Origin: Thermoplasmata archaeon
Lineage (GTDB): Archaea; Thermoplasmatota; Thermoplasmata; UBA184
Assembly (NCBI GenBank): GCA_021826525.1
Contig: JAKAZU010000011.1
Coordinates: forward strand, 1 to 28,702
DNA length: 28,702 nucleotides
Direction of reading: 5' to 3'
Below the pieces are notes generated by a model. The model made no database searches. It was not told where the DNA came from and was given only the letters and a program-made list of their open reading frames with translations. This document shows positions 6,928-15,266 of the stretch, one piece after another. Each line of letters starts with the position of its first letter. Position 1 is the first letter of the stretch. The position numbers were made by a program, and so were the translations under genes.

Positions 6928-8619
6928 GTGGAGATCGAAGACGAGGTGGTCTCGACCGGGCCGTCCCAGCCGGGGCTGCCTCAGGCACGCTACAGCCTCA
7001 CCGTCAACTCTGCCTCGGTCTTCGCGGTATATGTCGCCGTCCAAGCGGTCGGGTTCATCGGTTCCCTTTTCGTCTACCGGTTCATCGGGGGCCACACCTC
7101 GGGCCAGGCCCTCTACGGTACCGTCCAGTTCTTCCTGCTGATCGCCTCGACCATCAACACCCTCGCCGACCTGCGGGTCGGATACGGCTACCAACTGCTG
7201 GTCGCCCGCGGACGCTCCCCGTATACGAACACCGGGACCTACCTCCTCCTGCGGTTCCTGCTGGTCGGCCTCGTGGGCCTGATCGTGCTGGGGTTCGGCG
7301 GCGTCAACGTCGCGGGCGCGATCATCGCCCCGACCACGCAGGACCTCGAGATCCTCGGGCTGTTCATGCTCCTGCCCGTCTTCTGGACGCTCGAAGCGGT
7401 TTACCTCAACTACTTCACCGGAACCGGCAACGCGCTCAAGGGACAGTACCCGAACCTGGTCGAGGTGTTCGTCCGGACCCCGGTGCTGATCTTCGCCGCC
7501 CTGTTTTTGCCCTCGCTTCTCGGCCTCACCTACGCGTTCGTGATCGGCGCGGTCGCGGGGGGCCTGTTCTGCCTTCCGGCCCTCTGGCCGCTGCTCCGCC
7601 GATTCCGCAAGAGCGAGGCGATCCTGCTCCTCAAGTTCAGCTGGCCCCTCCTCGGTGCGCTCGGCCTCTCCACGGCCGCGACGACCCTGACCCCGTTCTT
7701 CGTCCAAGCGTCGCTCGGGGCGGCCCTGCTCAACCAGTTCAACCTGGTCAACGGCTTTCGGATCCTGCTGATCGCCTTGCCGACCGCGGTCGCGACGCCG
7801 CTGTTCCCGTACGTCGCCGCGCTACACAAACGGCAGAACTACCACGGCATCCGGGACGGGATGTGGAACGCGATTCGCTACTCGTCGATGGTCCTGATTC
7901 CGGGCGTCGTCGCCATGGCGGTCTACCGCGTCAACATCCTCCAGATCGTCAACCACTCCTATGTCGGAGGGGCGAGCGCGCTCGCGCTCCTCGCGATCGG
8001 GACGATCCCCGCCGCGATCGCCCTGATCCTCGGTACGGGCTTGGCGGCGATCGGATGGCGCCGCCTCGAGTTCTACCTCACCGGCGTGCAGGTGATCCTC
8101 CTCTTCGCGATCTGCTTCGCCCTCCTGCCCCCGTACGGGATCCTACCCCGGAGCGACGGTCTCGTCTCCGCCGCGATCGCGGTTCTCGCCTCGAGCACCG
8201 CCGCCTTCGGCCTCAACGCCTGGTTCGTCTACCGCCTGATGCGCGTGCACATCTTCCCGCGCTCGATCCTCTTCATCGTGCTGAGCGCGCTGGTCGCCTT
8301 CCTCGCGATCTCGCGGGTGAACGCCTACCTGCCCACCTACCTACGGAGCAACCTCGCGCTCCTGGTGATCGGCCTGATCGTCGGCACGCTGGCCTACACC
8401 GTCGTCCTCGCGCTCGTGGGGGAGCTCGCGAAGGAGGACGTCTATCGGATCGGGCGATCGATGGACCTTCCGCGCGGATTGCTGCGGACCGTGGCATGGC
8501 TCTGCTGGCGAAAGGAAACGCCCTACGTCGTGCTTCCGGTAGATGTCGCGGACGTCCCCGGCCTCACGACCGGCGATTTCCCGGACAACGAGGAACCCCC
8601 CGGGCCCCTGCCACCGTAG
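6928..8619 (+). CDS. MATE/MOP-superfamily polysaccharide flippase-like membrane protein
   Basis: The 563-residue product is hydrophobic along nearly its whole length, with about 12-14 membrane segments from residue 25 to 500 and a soluble acidic C-terminal tail. The pattern, with an N-terminal paired-helix bundle, a charged cytoplasmic loop around LLRRFRKSEAILLLKFSWPL and a C-terminal bundle, fits the polysaccharide-transporter/MVF branch of the MOP exporters. Such proteins flip lipid-linked sugars across the membrane. The start is GTG 6928; a TATA-like GATTATG about 39 bases upstream gives a short leader. There are no glycosyltransferases nearby to fix the substrate. It converges on hemH with only 19 bases between stops. 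Confidence 0.8.
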   Translation: MEIEDEVVSTGPSQPGLPQARYSLTVNSASVFAVYVAVQAVGFIGSLFVYRFIGGHTSGQALYGTVQFFLLIASTINTLADLRVGYGYQLLVARGRSPYTNTGTYLLLRFLLVGLVGLIVLGFGGVNVAGAIIAPTTQDLEILGLFMLLPVFWTLEAVYLNYFTGTGNALKGQYPNLVEVFVRTPVLIFAALFLPSLLGLTYAFVIGAVAGGLFCLPALWPLLRRFRKSEAILLLKFSWPLLGALGLSTAATTLTPFFVQASLGAALLNQFNLVNGFRILLIALPTAVATPLFPYVAALHKRQNYHGIRDGMWNAIRYSSMVLIPGVVAMAVYRVNILQIVNHSYVGGASALALLAIGTIPAAIALILGTGLAAIGWRRLEFYLTGVQVILLFAICFALLPPYGILPRSDGLVSAAIAVLASSTAAFGLNAWFVYRLMRVHIFPRSILFIVLSALVAFLAISRVNAYLPTYLRSNLALLVIGLIVGTLAYTVVLALVGELAKEDVYRIGRSMDLPRGLLRTVAWLCWRKETPYVVLPVDVADVPGLTTGDFPDNEEPPGPLPP

Positions 8620-8638
8620 ACCGCGTCGGGATCCCGAC

Positions 8639-9562
8639 CTATCGCACGGAGGCGGCCATGAGCACGCGGCGCGCGAGAGCTTCGACGACCTCGGGCCGGT
8701 CGTTCGGCGGCGGGACCCGGCGATAGTCGATCCCCCGCTCGACGGATGCCTTCTTCACCACGACATCCAGGTCGTAGAGCGTCTCGAGGTGATCGAAGAC
8801 GAACCCCGTCGACGCGACAAGCTGCGTCCGGGCCCCCTTCTCCTTCCAGCCGTTCATCACATCGACGATATCCGGGCCGAGCCACGGCTCGGTGGTGTTC
8901 CCCGGGCTCTGAAACGTGAAGCTCCAGCGCTCGAGCCCCGCGGCCGCGGCGACGGCCCCCGCGGTGGCCCGGACGAGGTCAGGATACGGGTCCCCCCGGT
9001 CCCGAAACCGTTGGGGAAGGCTGTGCGCCGATAGGATCACCGCGGCCCGAGGGTCGCGGACCTGGGCGAGCGACCGTCGGATCTCCTCGGCCCAGTAGCC
9101 GATCCAACTCGGGTCGAGGTGCCAACCGGCGCGGAGGTCGACCGAGACCGGCTGCGGCGAGGCGCGAATCCCCTCCGCGACGCCGGCTCGGTAGGGTTCC
9201 ATGATCCACGTCGAGTCGTACGGGCTCAGCGGGACGGCGACGAGTTCGGCGAACCCATCGCGGGCCGCGGCCGGGATGACATCGCGCAGCCACGGTTTCC
9301 AGTGCTTCATCCCGAGGTAGACTCGGCTGCCCGGGCGTTCTCGCTGGACCCGGCGCTCGAGTTGGTCCCGCACCGACGCGAGGACGCGGTTCTGCGGAGA
9401 ACCTCCGATGATCTCGTAGCGACGGACGTATTCCGCCACCATTTCCTCGCTCGGCGCCGTTCCGTGCAGGACCTCGGTGAGGTACCCCGGCAGGTCCTCC
9501 GGTCCGGAGGGGCTGCCGTATCCCATCAGTAGCACTCCCAAGGGCGTCGATCCGTCGGTCAT
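8639..9562 (-). CDS. hemH: Ferrochelatase, coproporphyrin type (CpfC)
   Basis: This enzyme inserts Fe2+ into a porphyrin, here probably coproporphyrin III to give coproheme. The 307 residues carry the catalytic His180 in LSAHSLPQR and the Glu260 in GFVFDHLETLYDLD, equivalent to the metal-site pair of Bacillus CpfC. Near the N-terminus MGYGSP (Tyr15) matches the MAYGTP/Tyr13 motif of coproporphyrin ferrochelatases rather than the NLGTP-like motif of protoporphyrin enzymes. The motif FQSPGNTTEPWLGPDI takes the place of the usual SRVGP-PWLxPD region. It is the last gene of the operon; its ATG overlaps the hemE stop as ATGA. Together with HemQ it argues for the coproporphyrin-dependent pathway. 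Substrate preference is inferred. Confidence 0.92.
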   Translation of the reverse strand: MTDGSTPLGVLLMGYGSPSGPEDLPGYLTEVLHGTAPSEEMVAEYVRRYEIIGGSPQNRVLASVRDQLERRVQRERPGSRVYLGMKHWKPWLRDVIPAAARDGFAELVAVPLSPYDSTWIMEPYRAGVAEGIRASPQPVSVDLRAGWHLDPSWIGYWAEEIRRSLAQVRDPRAAVILSAHSLPQRFRDRGDPYPDLVRATAGAVAAAAGLERWSFTFQSPGNTTEPWLGPDIVDVMNGWKEKGARTQLVASTGFVFDHLETLYDLDVVVKKASVERGIDYRRVPPPNDRPEVVEALARRVLMAASVR

Positions 9563-10596
9563 GGCGGGGCCCCCGGCATCGGGTAGGCGTGCACGAACTC
9601 CACCAAGTCCCGGACCCGAGCCGGATCCGTCGCGGGGTAGACCCCGTGGCCTAAATTGAAGATGTGCGAACGGCCGTCCGGAACCTCAAGCAAGACCCGC
9701 TCCGCCTCCCGTTCGAGCGCCGCGGGAGGGGCCAGCAATGCGCCGGGGTCGAGGTTTCCCTGGAGGGCCACCTCCGATCCCACTTTGGCCCGGACGCGTC
9801 CGAGCGGTTCGCGCCAGTCGACCCCGAGCGCGTCCTCTCCCAAGCGTCCGAGGCGCTCGGTGAGATGCGCCGAGGCCGTGCTGAAGTAGATCGTGGGGCG
9901 GCCCGTGCCGCGCAGGGCGTCGAAGATCGATCGCAGCGGGGACTCGAGATGGTCTGCGAACGTCCGGACCCCGACCGCGCCGACCCAGGTATCGAAGATC
10001 TGGAGCGCATTCGCCCCCGCCCTCGACTGCATCGTGAGGTAGCGGATGGTCATCTCGGTGAGACGCGCGATCAACCGGTCGAAGGCCGTCGGTTCGGCGA
10101 ATATCATGCGTTTCGTCTCGGCGTAATCCCGGGAGGGTCCGCCTTCGATGAGGTACGAGGCGAGGGTGAACGGGCCGCCGGCGAATCCCACGATCGGTCG
10201 ATCCGTTCCGGCGGCGTGGAACCGTCGGATCGCCTCTCCGACGAACCCCGTGTCCCGCTCGGCATCGAACGTCCGTAGATCGTCGACCGCCCGAACCGAC
10301 CGGATCGGATGGGGGACCACCGGACCCACCCCCGGGTCGATCGTGAACTCGATACCGAGGCCGGCGAACGGAAGCGTGATGTCGGCGTAGACGACCGCCG
10401 CATCGACGTCAAACGAACGGACGGGCTCGAGCGTGACCCTCGCGGCGAGATCCGGGGTCCGGGCGAGTTCCACGATCGGGTGGGTGGCGCGCAGCGCGCG
10501 ATAGCCCGGGAGATAGCGCCCGGCTTGGCGCATGAGCCAGATCGGGCGTCGGTCCACGGGCTCGCCGCGCAGCGCCCGAAGGAACCGTTCTCTCAC
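9559..10596 (-). CDS. hemE: Uroporphyrinogen III decarboxylase
   Basis: The enzyme removes four acetate carboxyls from uroporphyrinogen III to give coproporphyrinogen III. The 345-residue length is normal. The N-terminal signature WLMRQAGRYLPGYR (residues 20-33) includes the substrate-binding arginine, Asp72 lies in YADITLP, and the C-terminal NLGHGVYP motif is present. The open frame extends far upstream, but that stretch is the antisense-like shadow of hemL. GTG at 10596 overlaps the hemL stop as GTGA and leaves a protein of family length that begins MRERFLRALRGEPVDRRP, so I use it. The downstream hemH start overlaps its stop. Confidence 0.96.
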   Translation of the reverse strand: MRERFLRALRGEPVDRRPIWLMRQAGRYLPGYRALRATHPIVELARTPDLAARVTLEPVRSFDVDAAVVYADITLPFAGLGIEFTIDPGVGPVVPHPIRSVRAVDDLRTFDAERDTGFVGEAIRRFHAAGTDRPIVGFAGGPFTLASYLIEGGPSRDYAETKRMIFAEPTAFDRLIARLTEMTIRYLTMQSRAGANALQIFDTWVGAVGVRTFADHLESPLRSIFDALRGTGRPTIYFSTASAHLTERLGRLGEDALGVDWREPLGRVRAKVGSEVALQGNLDPGALLAPPAALEREAERVLLEVPDGRSHIFNLGHGVYPATDPARVRDLVEFVHAYPMPGAPP

Positions 10597-11903
10597 GAAG
10601 GTCTCCCGGCCACCGAACGGAACGCTCGGGCGAACGCCGTTTTTGCCCGATCGATCTCCTGCGGCCCGTACGCCGCCGAGACGAACGCCGTCTCGAGCGT
10701 CGAGGGAGGGAGGTAGACCCCGGCGCTCAACGCGGCGTGGAAGAAGCGCGCGTAGCGCTTCCGGTCCGACCGCTGGGCGTGCGCGAGCGAAAGCACCGGC
10801 CCGCGCGAGAAGAACAGGCCGAACATCGATCCCGCCCGTTGAAGGCAGAACGGGCGAACGTCCGCGGACGCGGCGCCCTCCTCGATTGCCTGGGCCAGCC
10901 GGGCGCTCGCTCGCTCGAGCCGACGGTACACGCTCGGGCGCAGCGCATCGAGCACCGCAGCACCGGCGGCCATCGCCACCGGATTGCCCGATAAGGTACC
11001 GGCCTGGTAGACCGGGCCCATAGGGGCGACGACCTCCATCACCCGACGCCGACCTCCGTAGGCGGCGACCGGCATCCCTCCTCCGATGACCTTCCCGAGG
11101 GTCACGAGGTCCGGGTCCAGGCCGAGCTCCGGCGCGATGGTCCCGCGTCGGAGGCGGAACCCGGTGATCACCTCGTCCGCGATCGCGAGCGCGCCCGAGC
11201 GCCGGCACCAACGGGTGATCCGACGTAGGAATCCCGCGACCGGTGGCACGACGCCCATGTTGCCGGCGATCGGCTCGACGATGACGGCGGCGATCCTTTC
11301 TCCTTCCCTTTCGAACAGCCGGTCCAGAGCATCCAGGTCGTTGTACGGGAGCACCTGGGTCTCTCGGACTACGGTTCGGGGCACGCCGGCCGAGTCCGGG
11401 AGGGTCCCCGTCGCGACGCCGGAGCCGGCGCGGGCGAGGAGACCGTCCGAGTGGCCGTGATACCCTCCGGCGAACTTCACGATGACCGTTCGGCCCGTGA
11501 ACCCGCGGGCGACCCGGATCGCGCTCATCGTTGCCTCGGTCCCGGAGCTTACGAACCTCAGTCGTTCCGCTTCGGGAACGGCCGCCCGGATCCGCTCGGC
11601 GAGCTCGTGCTCCCGCGGAGAGGGCGCCCCGAAGCTGAGCCCGTCGCGGACCGCCGAGCGCACCGCCGAAACGACCGTCGGGGGAGCTCCTCCGAGGAGG
11701 TTCGCTCCCCACGAGTTCACGAGGTCGAGGTACCGTCGGCCGTCGACGTCGACGAGTTCCGCGCCGCGGGACGACGCGAAGACCACGGGCGTGCCACCGA
11801 CCGCTCGGAACGCACGCACGGGGCTATCGACCCCCCCGACGATCGAGCGCTGCGCGCGACGGAACAGTGCCCGCGATCGGGGCCCCGGGACCTCCGGGCT
11901 CAC
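10593..11903 (-). CDS. hemL: Glutamate-1-semialdehyde 2,1-aminomutase
   Basis: This PLP enzyme turns glutamate-1-semialdehyde into 5-aminolevulinate, the second step of the C5 pathway after HemA. The product has 436 residues, normal for the family. Visible motifs are the phosphate-binding SSGTEATMSAIR (119-130), GGYHGHSD (146-153), DEVITGFR (243-250) and the PLP lysine Lys271 in VTLGKVIGGGMPVAAYGG. The start GTG at 11903 overlaps the hemQ stop as GTGA, and the C-terminus overlaps hemE in the same way. Placement between hemQ and hemE, away from hemA, is unremarkable in an operon that encodes the whole route. Confidence 0.96.
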   Translation of the reverse strand: MSPEVPGPRSRALFRRAQRSIVGGVDSPVRAFRAVGGTPVVFASSRGAELVDVDGRRYLDLVNSWGANLLGGAPPTVVSAVRSAVRDGLSFGAPSPREHELAERIRAAVPEAERLRFVSSGTEATMSAIRVARGFTGRTVIVKFAGGYHGHSDGLLARAGSGVATGTLPDSAGVPRTVVRETQVLPYNDLDALDRLFEREGERIAAVIVEPIAGNMGVVPPVAGFLRRITRWCRRSGALAIADEVITGFRLRRGTIAPELGLDPDLVTLGKVIGGGMPVAAYGGRRRVMEVVAPMGPVYQAGTLSGNPVAMAAGAAVLDALRPSVYRRLERASARLAQAIEEGAASADVRPFCLQRAGSMFGLFFSRGPVLSLAHAQRSDRKRYARFFHAALSAGVYLPPSTLETAFVSAAYGPQEIDRAKTAFARAFRSVAGRPS

Positions 11904-12628
11904 GGCAGACCTTCGGCCAGCTCCAGCATGCGCGGGGGACTGACCCTGAGACAGGTGAAAATCGGGGTCTCGAGCTCCGTGTACCGACTCGCCTCGCTCG
12001 GACGGAGCTTTTGGACGAGATCCAGGAACTCCCCCGGCCATTCCGCCTCGAACGCGAGGATGAACTCCGGGTCGTCGAGGCCGAACGAATAGCCCGTGTG
12101 GATCTGGACGCGCGGGAAGTGGTGGCCGATGCGGAAGTGTTCGCCCATCATCCGCTGCCGCTCCTCGAAGGGGATCGAGTACCACTCGCGCTTCTTGACG
12201 AACGGATAGACGAACAGGTACGGCAGGTCGAACGGCCGACGCCGACTACCGTCGGAGGCGGACACGGCGTGTTCGCCGAGGTACTCCGAACGTCGGGCCA
12301 TCCCGAGGTACGAGTACGCCGACGTCAGGTACCCTCCCATCGGGGTGCCGAGGATGCGGGCGTGGAACTCCTGGATCTGTCCGAGGTCCGGGGAGATCAT
12401 CCACAGCGCGAAGTCGGCGTCGCCCCGCGTCCCGACGGTGGAGTACGTGCGCAGGATCAGACCGGCCGGCGGCGCGTCGAGCAACGCCGAGAGCCGCTCG
12501 CGGCCGGTCCGCCGTTCCTCGGCCGGGAGCCGCCGCCACTCGGGCTGGAGCTGGTAGAAGCTGTACTTCACGAACTCGCGTGGTCCCTCGTCCTCGGGTT
12601 CCTTCGCCGGCGATCGGGTGCCGGACAT
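11900..12628 (-). CDS. hemQ: Coproheme decarboxylase, chlorite-dismutase family (HemQ/ChdC)
   Basis: This enzyme would convert coproheme to heme b by oxidative decarboxylation of two propionates. The 242 residues show the chlorite-dismutase-family double domain. In the C-terminal half, REWYSIPFEERQRMMGEH contains Tyr150, and QIHTGYSFGLDD contains His177. The 27-residue spacing is the same as between the catalytic Tyr and the proximal His of Bacillota ChdC (145/172 in Staphylococcus aureus), so the radical-forming tyrosine seems present. I take ATG 12628, which shares one base with the hemB stop; a GTG one codon upstream is also possible. The downstream hemL start overlaps its stop. Archaeal relatives are often annotated simply as chlorite dismutase; hemH context favours decarboxylase. 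Confidence 0.9.
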   Translation of the reverse strand: MSGTRSPAKEPEDEGPREFVKYSFYQLQPEWRRLPAEERRTGRERLSALLDAPPAGLILRTYSTVGTRGDADFALWMISPDLGQIQEFHARILGTPMGGYLTSAYSYLGMARRSEYLGEHAVSASDGSRRRPFDLPYLFVYPFVKKREWYSIPFEERQRMMGEHFRIGHHFPRVQIHTGYSFGLDDPEFILAFEAEWPGEFLDLVQKLRPSEASRYTELETPIFTCLRVSPPRMLELAEGLP

Positions 12629-13626
12629 CACCTCGCCCCCGCCCCGGCCGCGATCTGTCGGGCGAAGTACGTCAGCACGAGGTCCGCTCCCGCCCGGTGG
12701 ATCGCTTCGATCGACTCCGAGATCGCCGCGGGCTCGTCCAGCCAGCCCCGCGACGCGGCGGCGCGGATCATCGAGTACTCGCCGCTGACCTGGTATGCCG
12801 CGAGCGGCAGATCGAAGCGCTCGCGGGCGCGGGCGAGCAGATCGAGCGCCGGCATCGCCGGCTTCACCATGAGGATGTCCGCGCCCTCCCGCGCATCCCG
12901 CGCGAATGCGGCGAGCGCATCGCCCGCGCGACGGGGGTCGATCTGGTAGCCGGCACGATCGCCGAACGACGGCGCAGAGTCCTCCGCCTCCCGGAACGGG
13001 CCGTAGAACGCGGAGGCCAGCTTGGCGCTGTAGGCCAGGATCCCGACGTTCGAGAATCCCGCTCGGTCCAGCGCGTCCCGGACGGCTCCCACCTGGTGGT
13101 CCATCATGGAGCTGGGGCCCACGAATTCCGCACCGGCTCGCGCGTGGGCGACCGCGATGGACCCGAGCCGATCGAGTGTCGCGTCGTTATCGACCTCGTC
13201 GCCCCTAAGGACTCCGCAGTGGCCGTGGTCGGTGTAGGCGCACAGGCACACGTCCGTGAGGACGACGATATCCGGAGCGGCTTCGCGGAACGCTCGGATC
13301 GCGAGAGCGACCGCGCTATCGTCGGCGTCCGCCTCCGACCCTCGCGCGTCCTTCGACCTTGGGATCCCGAAGAGCATGACCGCTCGGATCCCCTCGCCGC
13401 GCAAGGCTCGTGCGAACGCCACGGTGCGTCCGGCCGAGACCCGCTCGATCCCGGGCATCGCGGCGATCGGCACGGCGGGGCCATCCCCTGGCCCGACGAA
13501 CACCGGGTAAACGAGGTTACGGGCCGGGAGCGTGGGCGGAGCGACGAGGTCCCGTACGGCGGCGCGCCGTCGAAGTCGACGCGGTCGATGCCGACGCGCG
13601 GAGGCGTCGGCGCTCGTCGGCTCCAT
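12628..13626 (-). CDS. hemB: Delta-aminolevulinic acid dehydratase (porphobilinogen synthase)
   Basis: The enzyme joins two 5-aminolevulinates into porphobilinogen. The 332-residue protein has the zinc-type metal site DVCLCAYTDHGHCG with Cys127, Cys129 and Cys137, and the two Schiff-base lysines, Lys202 in YSAKLASAFYGP and Lys255 in MVKPAMPALD. The family start RRLRR..VRDLV lies at residues 16-28, and no other start codon lies between it and ATG 13626. The gene must therefore begin inside hemD and overlap its 3' end by 110 bases in another frame. The stop shares a base with the hemQ ATG. Confidence 0.95.
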   Translation of the reverse strand: MEPTSADASARRHRPRRLRRRAAVRDLVAPPTLPARNLVYPVFVGPGDGPAVPIAAMPGIERVSAGRTVAFARALRGEGIRAVMLFGIPRSKDARGSEADADDSAVALAIRAFREAAPDIVVLTDVCLCAYTDHGHCGVLRGDEVDNDATLDRLGSIAVAHARAGAEFVGPSSMMDHQVGAVRDALDRAGFSNVGILAYSAKLASAFYGPFREAEDSAPSFGDRAGYQIDPRRAGDALAAFARDAREGADILMVKPAMPALDLLARARERFDLPLAAYQVSGEYSMIRAAASRGWLDEPAAISESIEAIHRAGADLVLTYFARQIAAGAGAR

Positions 13627-14377
13627 GTTCGAACCATCGAGAAACGTAGTAGGTTATCTCTTGTGTCGTTACTCCCCCGATGCTCCGGGCTCGGTGAATC
13701 CCATGGCCGCGCGCCGCGCGCCGGGTCCGTTCGCCCAGGACCCACACTTGGACCGCCCGACTCATCGAGCGGAGACCGACGTTTCCCAACGCCGAGCGGA
13801 GGGCCGATATGGCCGAAGGGCTGGTCATGATCCAAGCGTCCGAGTCGGCGAGCGCGCGCACTTCCCGGGGGGTCAGTCGGGTCCGGGGGCGCACGGAATA
13901 GCTCACGAGGTCCAGCACTCGGTCGCCCCGCCTTCGGAGCGTCCGGGCCACGCCGGGGCCGGCTCGGTCGCTGCGCGGGTAGACGACCGATCGCGGTCGG
14001 GATCGGCGCAGCGCTTCCACGATGGGAAGCGCACCCAACCCGGCGGCTTGATGCACTCGGAGGAAGCCGCGGTCTCGAAGAGCCCGCGCCGTTGTCGGGC
14101 CCGCGGCCCATATCTCGAGCGAGGGACCTTGGGCGTGAATGAGCCGAGAGAGGGGACGAACGAACGTCGTCACGACCTCGGAGCTCGTGACGACCAGGGT
14201 GTCGAACGTCCCGAACTCCGTGAGCGCGCCGCGCAACAGGGACACGGGGCGCGGCAGGAAGTCGAGGACCGGGATCCGCACGAGTCGCACCCCGATTGCG
14301 CGAAACCCCTCGTCCAGTCCCGGGAGAGCGTCCGGCGCACTGACGAGTACGAGCGTCGCGCGCGGGGAGGCTACCAT
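13517..14377 (-). CDS. hemD: Uroporphyrinogen-III synthase
   Basis: This enzyme closes hydroxymethylbilane into uroporphyrinogen III with inversion of ring D. HemD sequences are poorly conserved. The 286-residue product shows the two Rossmann-like lobes: VVTSSEVVTTFVRPL in the first, and WIMTSPSAISALRSALG with SIGGVTTQEITYYV in the second. The last forms match the T/S-rich substrate-binding stretches of the family. The usual length is about 250, and the last 35 or so residues (RRRLRASASTASTSTARRR and on) are low-complexity and coincide with the overlap with hemB, so they are probably a dispensable tail. ATG 14377 lies four bases after the hemC stop. Gene order hemC-hemD supports the call. Confidence 0.88.
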   Translation of the reverse strand: MVASPRATLVLVSAPDALPGLDEGFRAIGVRLVRIPVLDFLPRPVSLLRGALTEFGTFDTLVVTSSEVVTTFVRPLSRLIHAQGPSLEIWAAGPTTARALRDRGFLRVHQAAGLGALPIVEALRRSRPRSVVYPRSDRAGPGVARTLRRRGDRVLDLVSYSVRPRTRLTPREVRALADSDAWIMTSPSAISALRSALGNVGLRSMSRAVQVWVLGERTRRAARGHGIHRARSIGGVTTQEITYYVSRWFEHGADERRRLRASASTASTSTARRRTGPRRSAHAPGP

Positions 14378-14381
14378 GCCG

Positions 14382-15266
14382 CTACCGATACGGCGCGAGG
14401 AGGGTCTGCGCTCCGCCCCGATTCAGGTCGGCCACAACGCGGCGAGCCACCGATCGCGGGGAGCGGGGATTTCCGATCGCCTCGGCCGCGATCGTCCGCC
14501 GACCGTCCGCGGAGAGCACCTCGGCACGGAGAGATAACTGGCCCCCGCGAACCTCTCCGAGCGATCCCAGCGGCACGTTGCAGTTCGCGCCGAGCATCTC
14601 CGCCACCGCCCGTTCGGATTCTACGGCGGCTCGGGTCGTCCTATCGTCGATCGCGCGGAGCGCTCTTCGTAGGGACCGCTCCTCCCGTCGGGTCTGCACC
14701 GCCAAGGCTCCCTGCCCGGGCGACGGAAGAAAGCGGGCTACCGGAAGACGGGCGGTGACCCGTGCGGTCTCGTGAAGGCGTTCGAGTCCCGCCCGGGCGA
14801 GAACCACGGCGTCGACCGTCTTTGAACTGACGCGCTCCAATCGAGTTCCGACGTTCCCGTGGATCTCCCAGATCCGTAGATCGGGCCTCCAACGCCGCAG
14901 CTGGGCGCGCCGGCGTACGCTGCTCGACCCCACGCGGGCGCCCGAGGGCAGGGGCCAACGACGGGCCACGACGCACTCCCCGGGGTCCGCCCGACGAGGG
15001 TACGCCGCGATCACGAGTCCCGGGGTATCCCGGGCAGGGAGGTCCTTGGTGGAATGGACCGCCAGGTCGATCTGTCGGGCGCGGAGCGCCCGCTCGATCG
15101 TCCCGGTGAAATCCGCGGCGGCGGCTCGTCGATCGCCGGCCGTGGTCATCGGTACGATTTCGAAGGACAGTTCGCGGTGGGTTCTCCTCAAACGTCGCAC
15201 GACGAGGTCCGCCTGCGCCCGGGCCAACGGGCTCGACCGAGTACCGAGGCGGTAGGCCCGACTCAC
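14382..15266 (-). CDS. hemC: Porphobilinogen deaminase (hydroxymethylbilane synthase)
   Basis: The enzyme polymerises four porphobilinogens on a dipyrromethane cofactor. The 294 residues start RLGTRSSPLARAQADLV (6-22), carry the catalytic Asp75 in HSTKDLP, the SSSVRRRAQL motif (114-123) and the cofactor cysteine Cys229 in LGANCNVPLGSLGE. The GTG at 15266 overlaps the hemA stop as GTGA and places RLGTRSS six residues in, as in other HemC proteins, so upstream in-frame starts are rejected. The stop is four bases before hemD. Confidence 0.96.
   Translation of the reverse strand: MSRAYRLGTRSSPLARAQADLVVRRLRRTHRELSFEIVPMTTAGDRRAAAADFTGTIERALRARQIDLAVHSTKDLPARDTPGLVIAAYPRRADPGECVVARRWPLPSGARVGSSSVRRRAQLRRWRPDLRIWEIHGNVGTRLERVSSKTVDAVVLARAGLERLHETARVTARLPVARFLPSPGQGALAVQTRREERSLRRALRAIDDRTTRAAVESERAVAEMLGANCNVPLGSLGEVRGGQLSLRAEVLSADGRRTIAAEAIGNPRSPRSVARRVVADLNRGGAQTLLAPYR

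Noticed and set aside
8639..9562. Calling HemH a classical protoporphyrin ferrochelatase
   Set aside because: The MGYGSP motif and the presence of HemQ without protoporphyrin enzymes favour coproporphyrin as substrate, though this needs an assay.
10597..11712. N-terminal extension giving hemE a 717-residue product
   Set aside because: The extra part is the shifted shadow of hemL. GTG 10596 gives the family length and a 4-base overlap like the other junctions.
13104..14111. Long minus-strand frame overlapping hemB and hemD
   Set aside because: Out of frame with both recognised enzymes and without homology.
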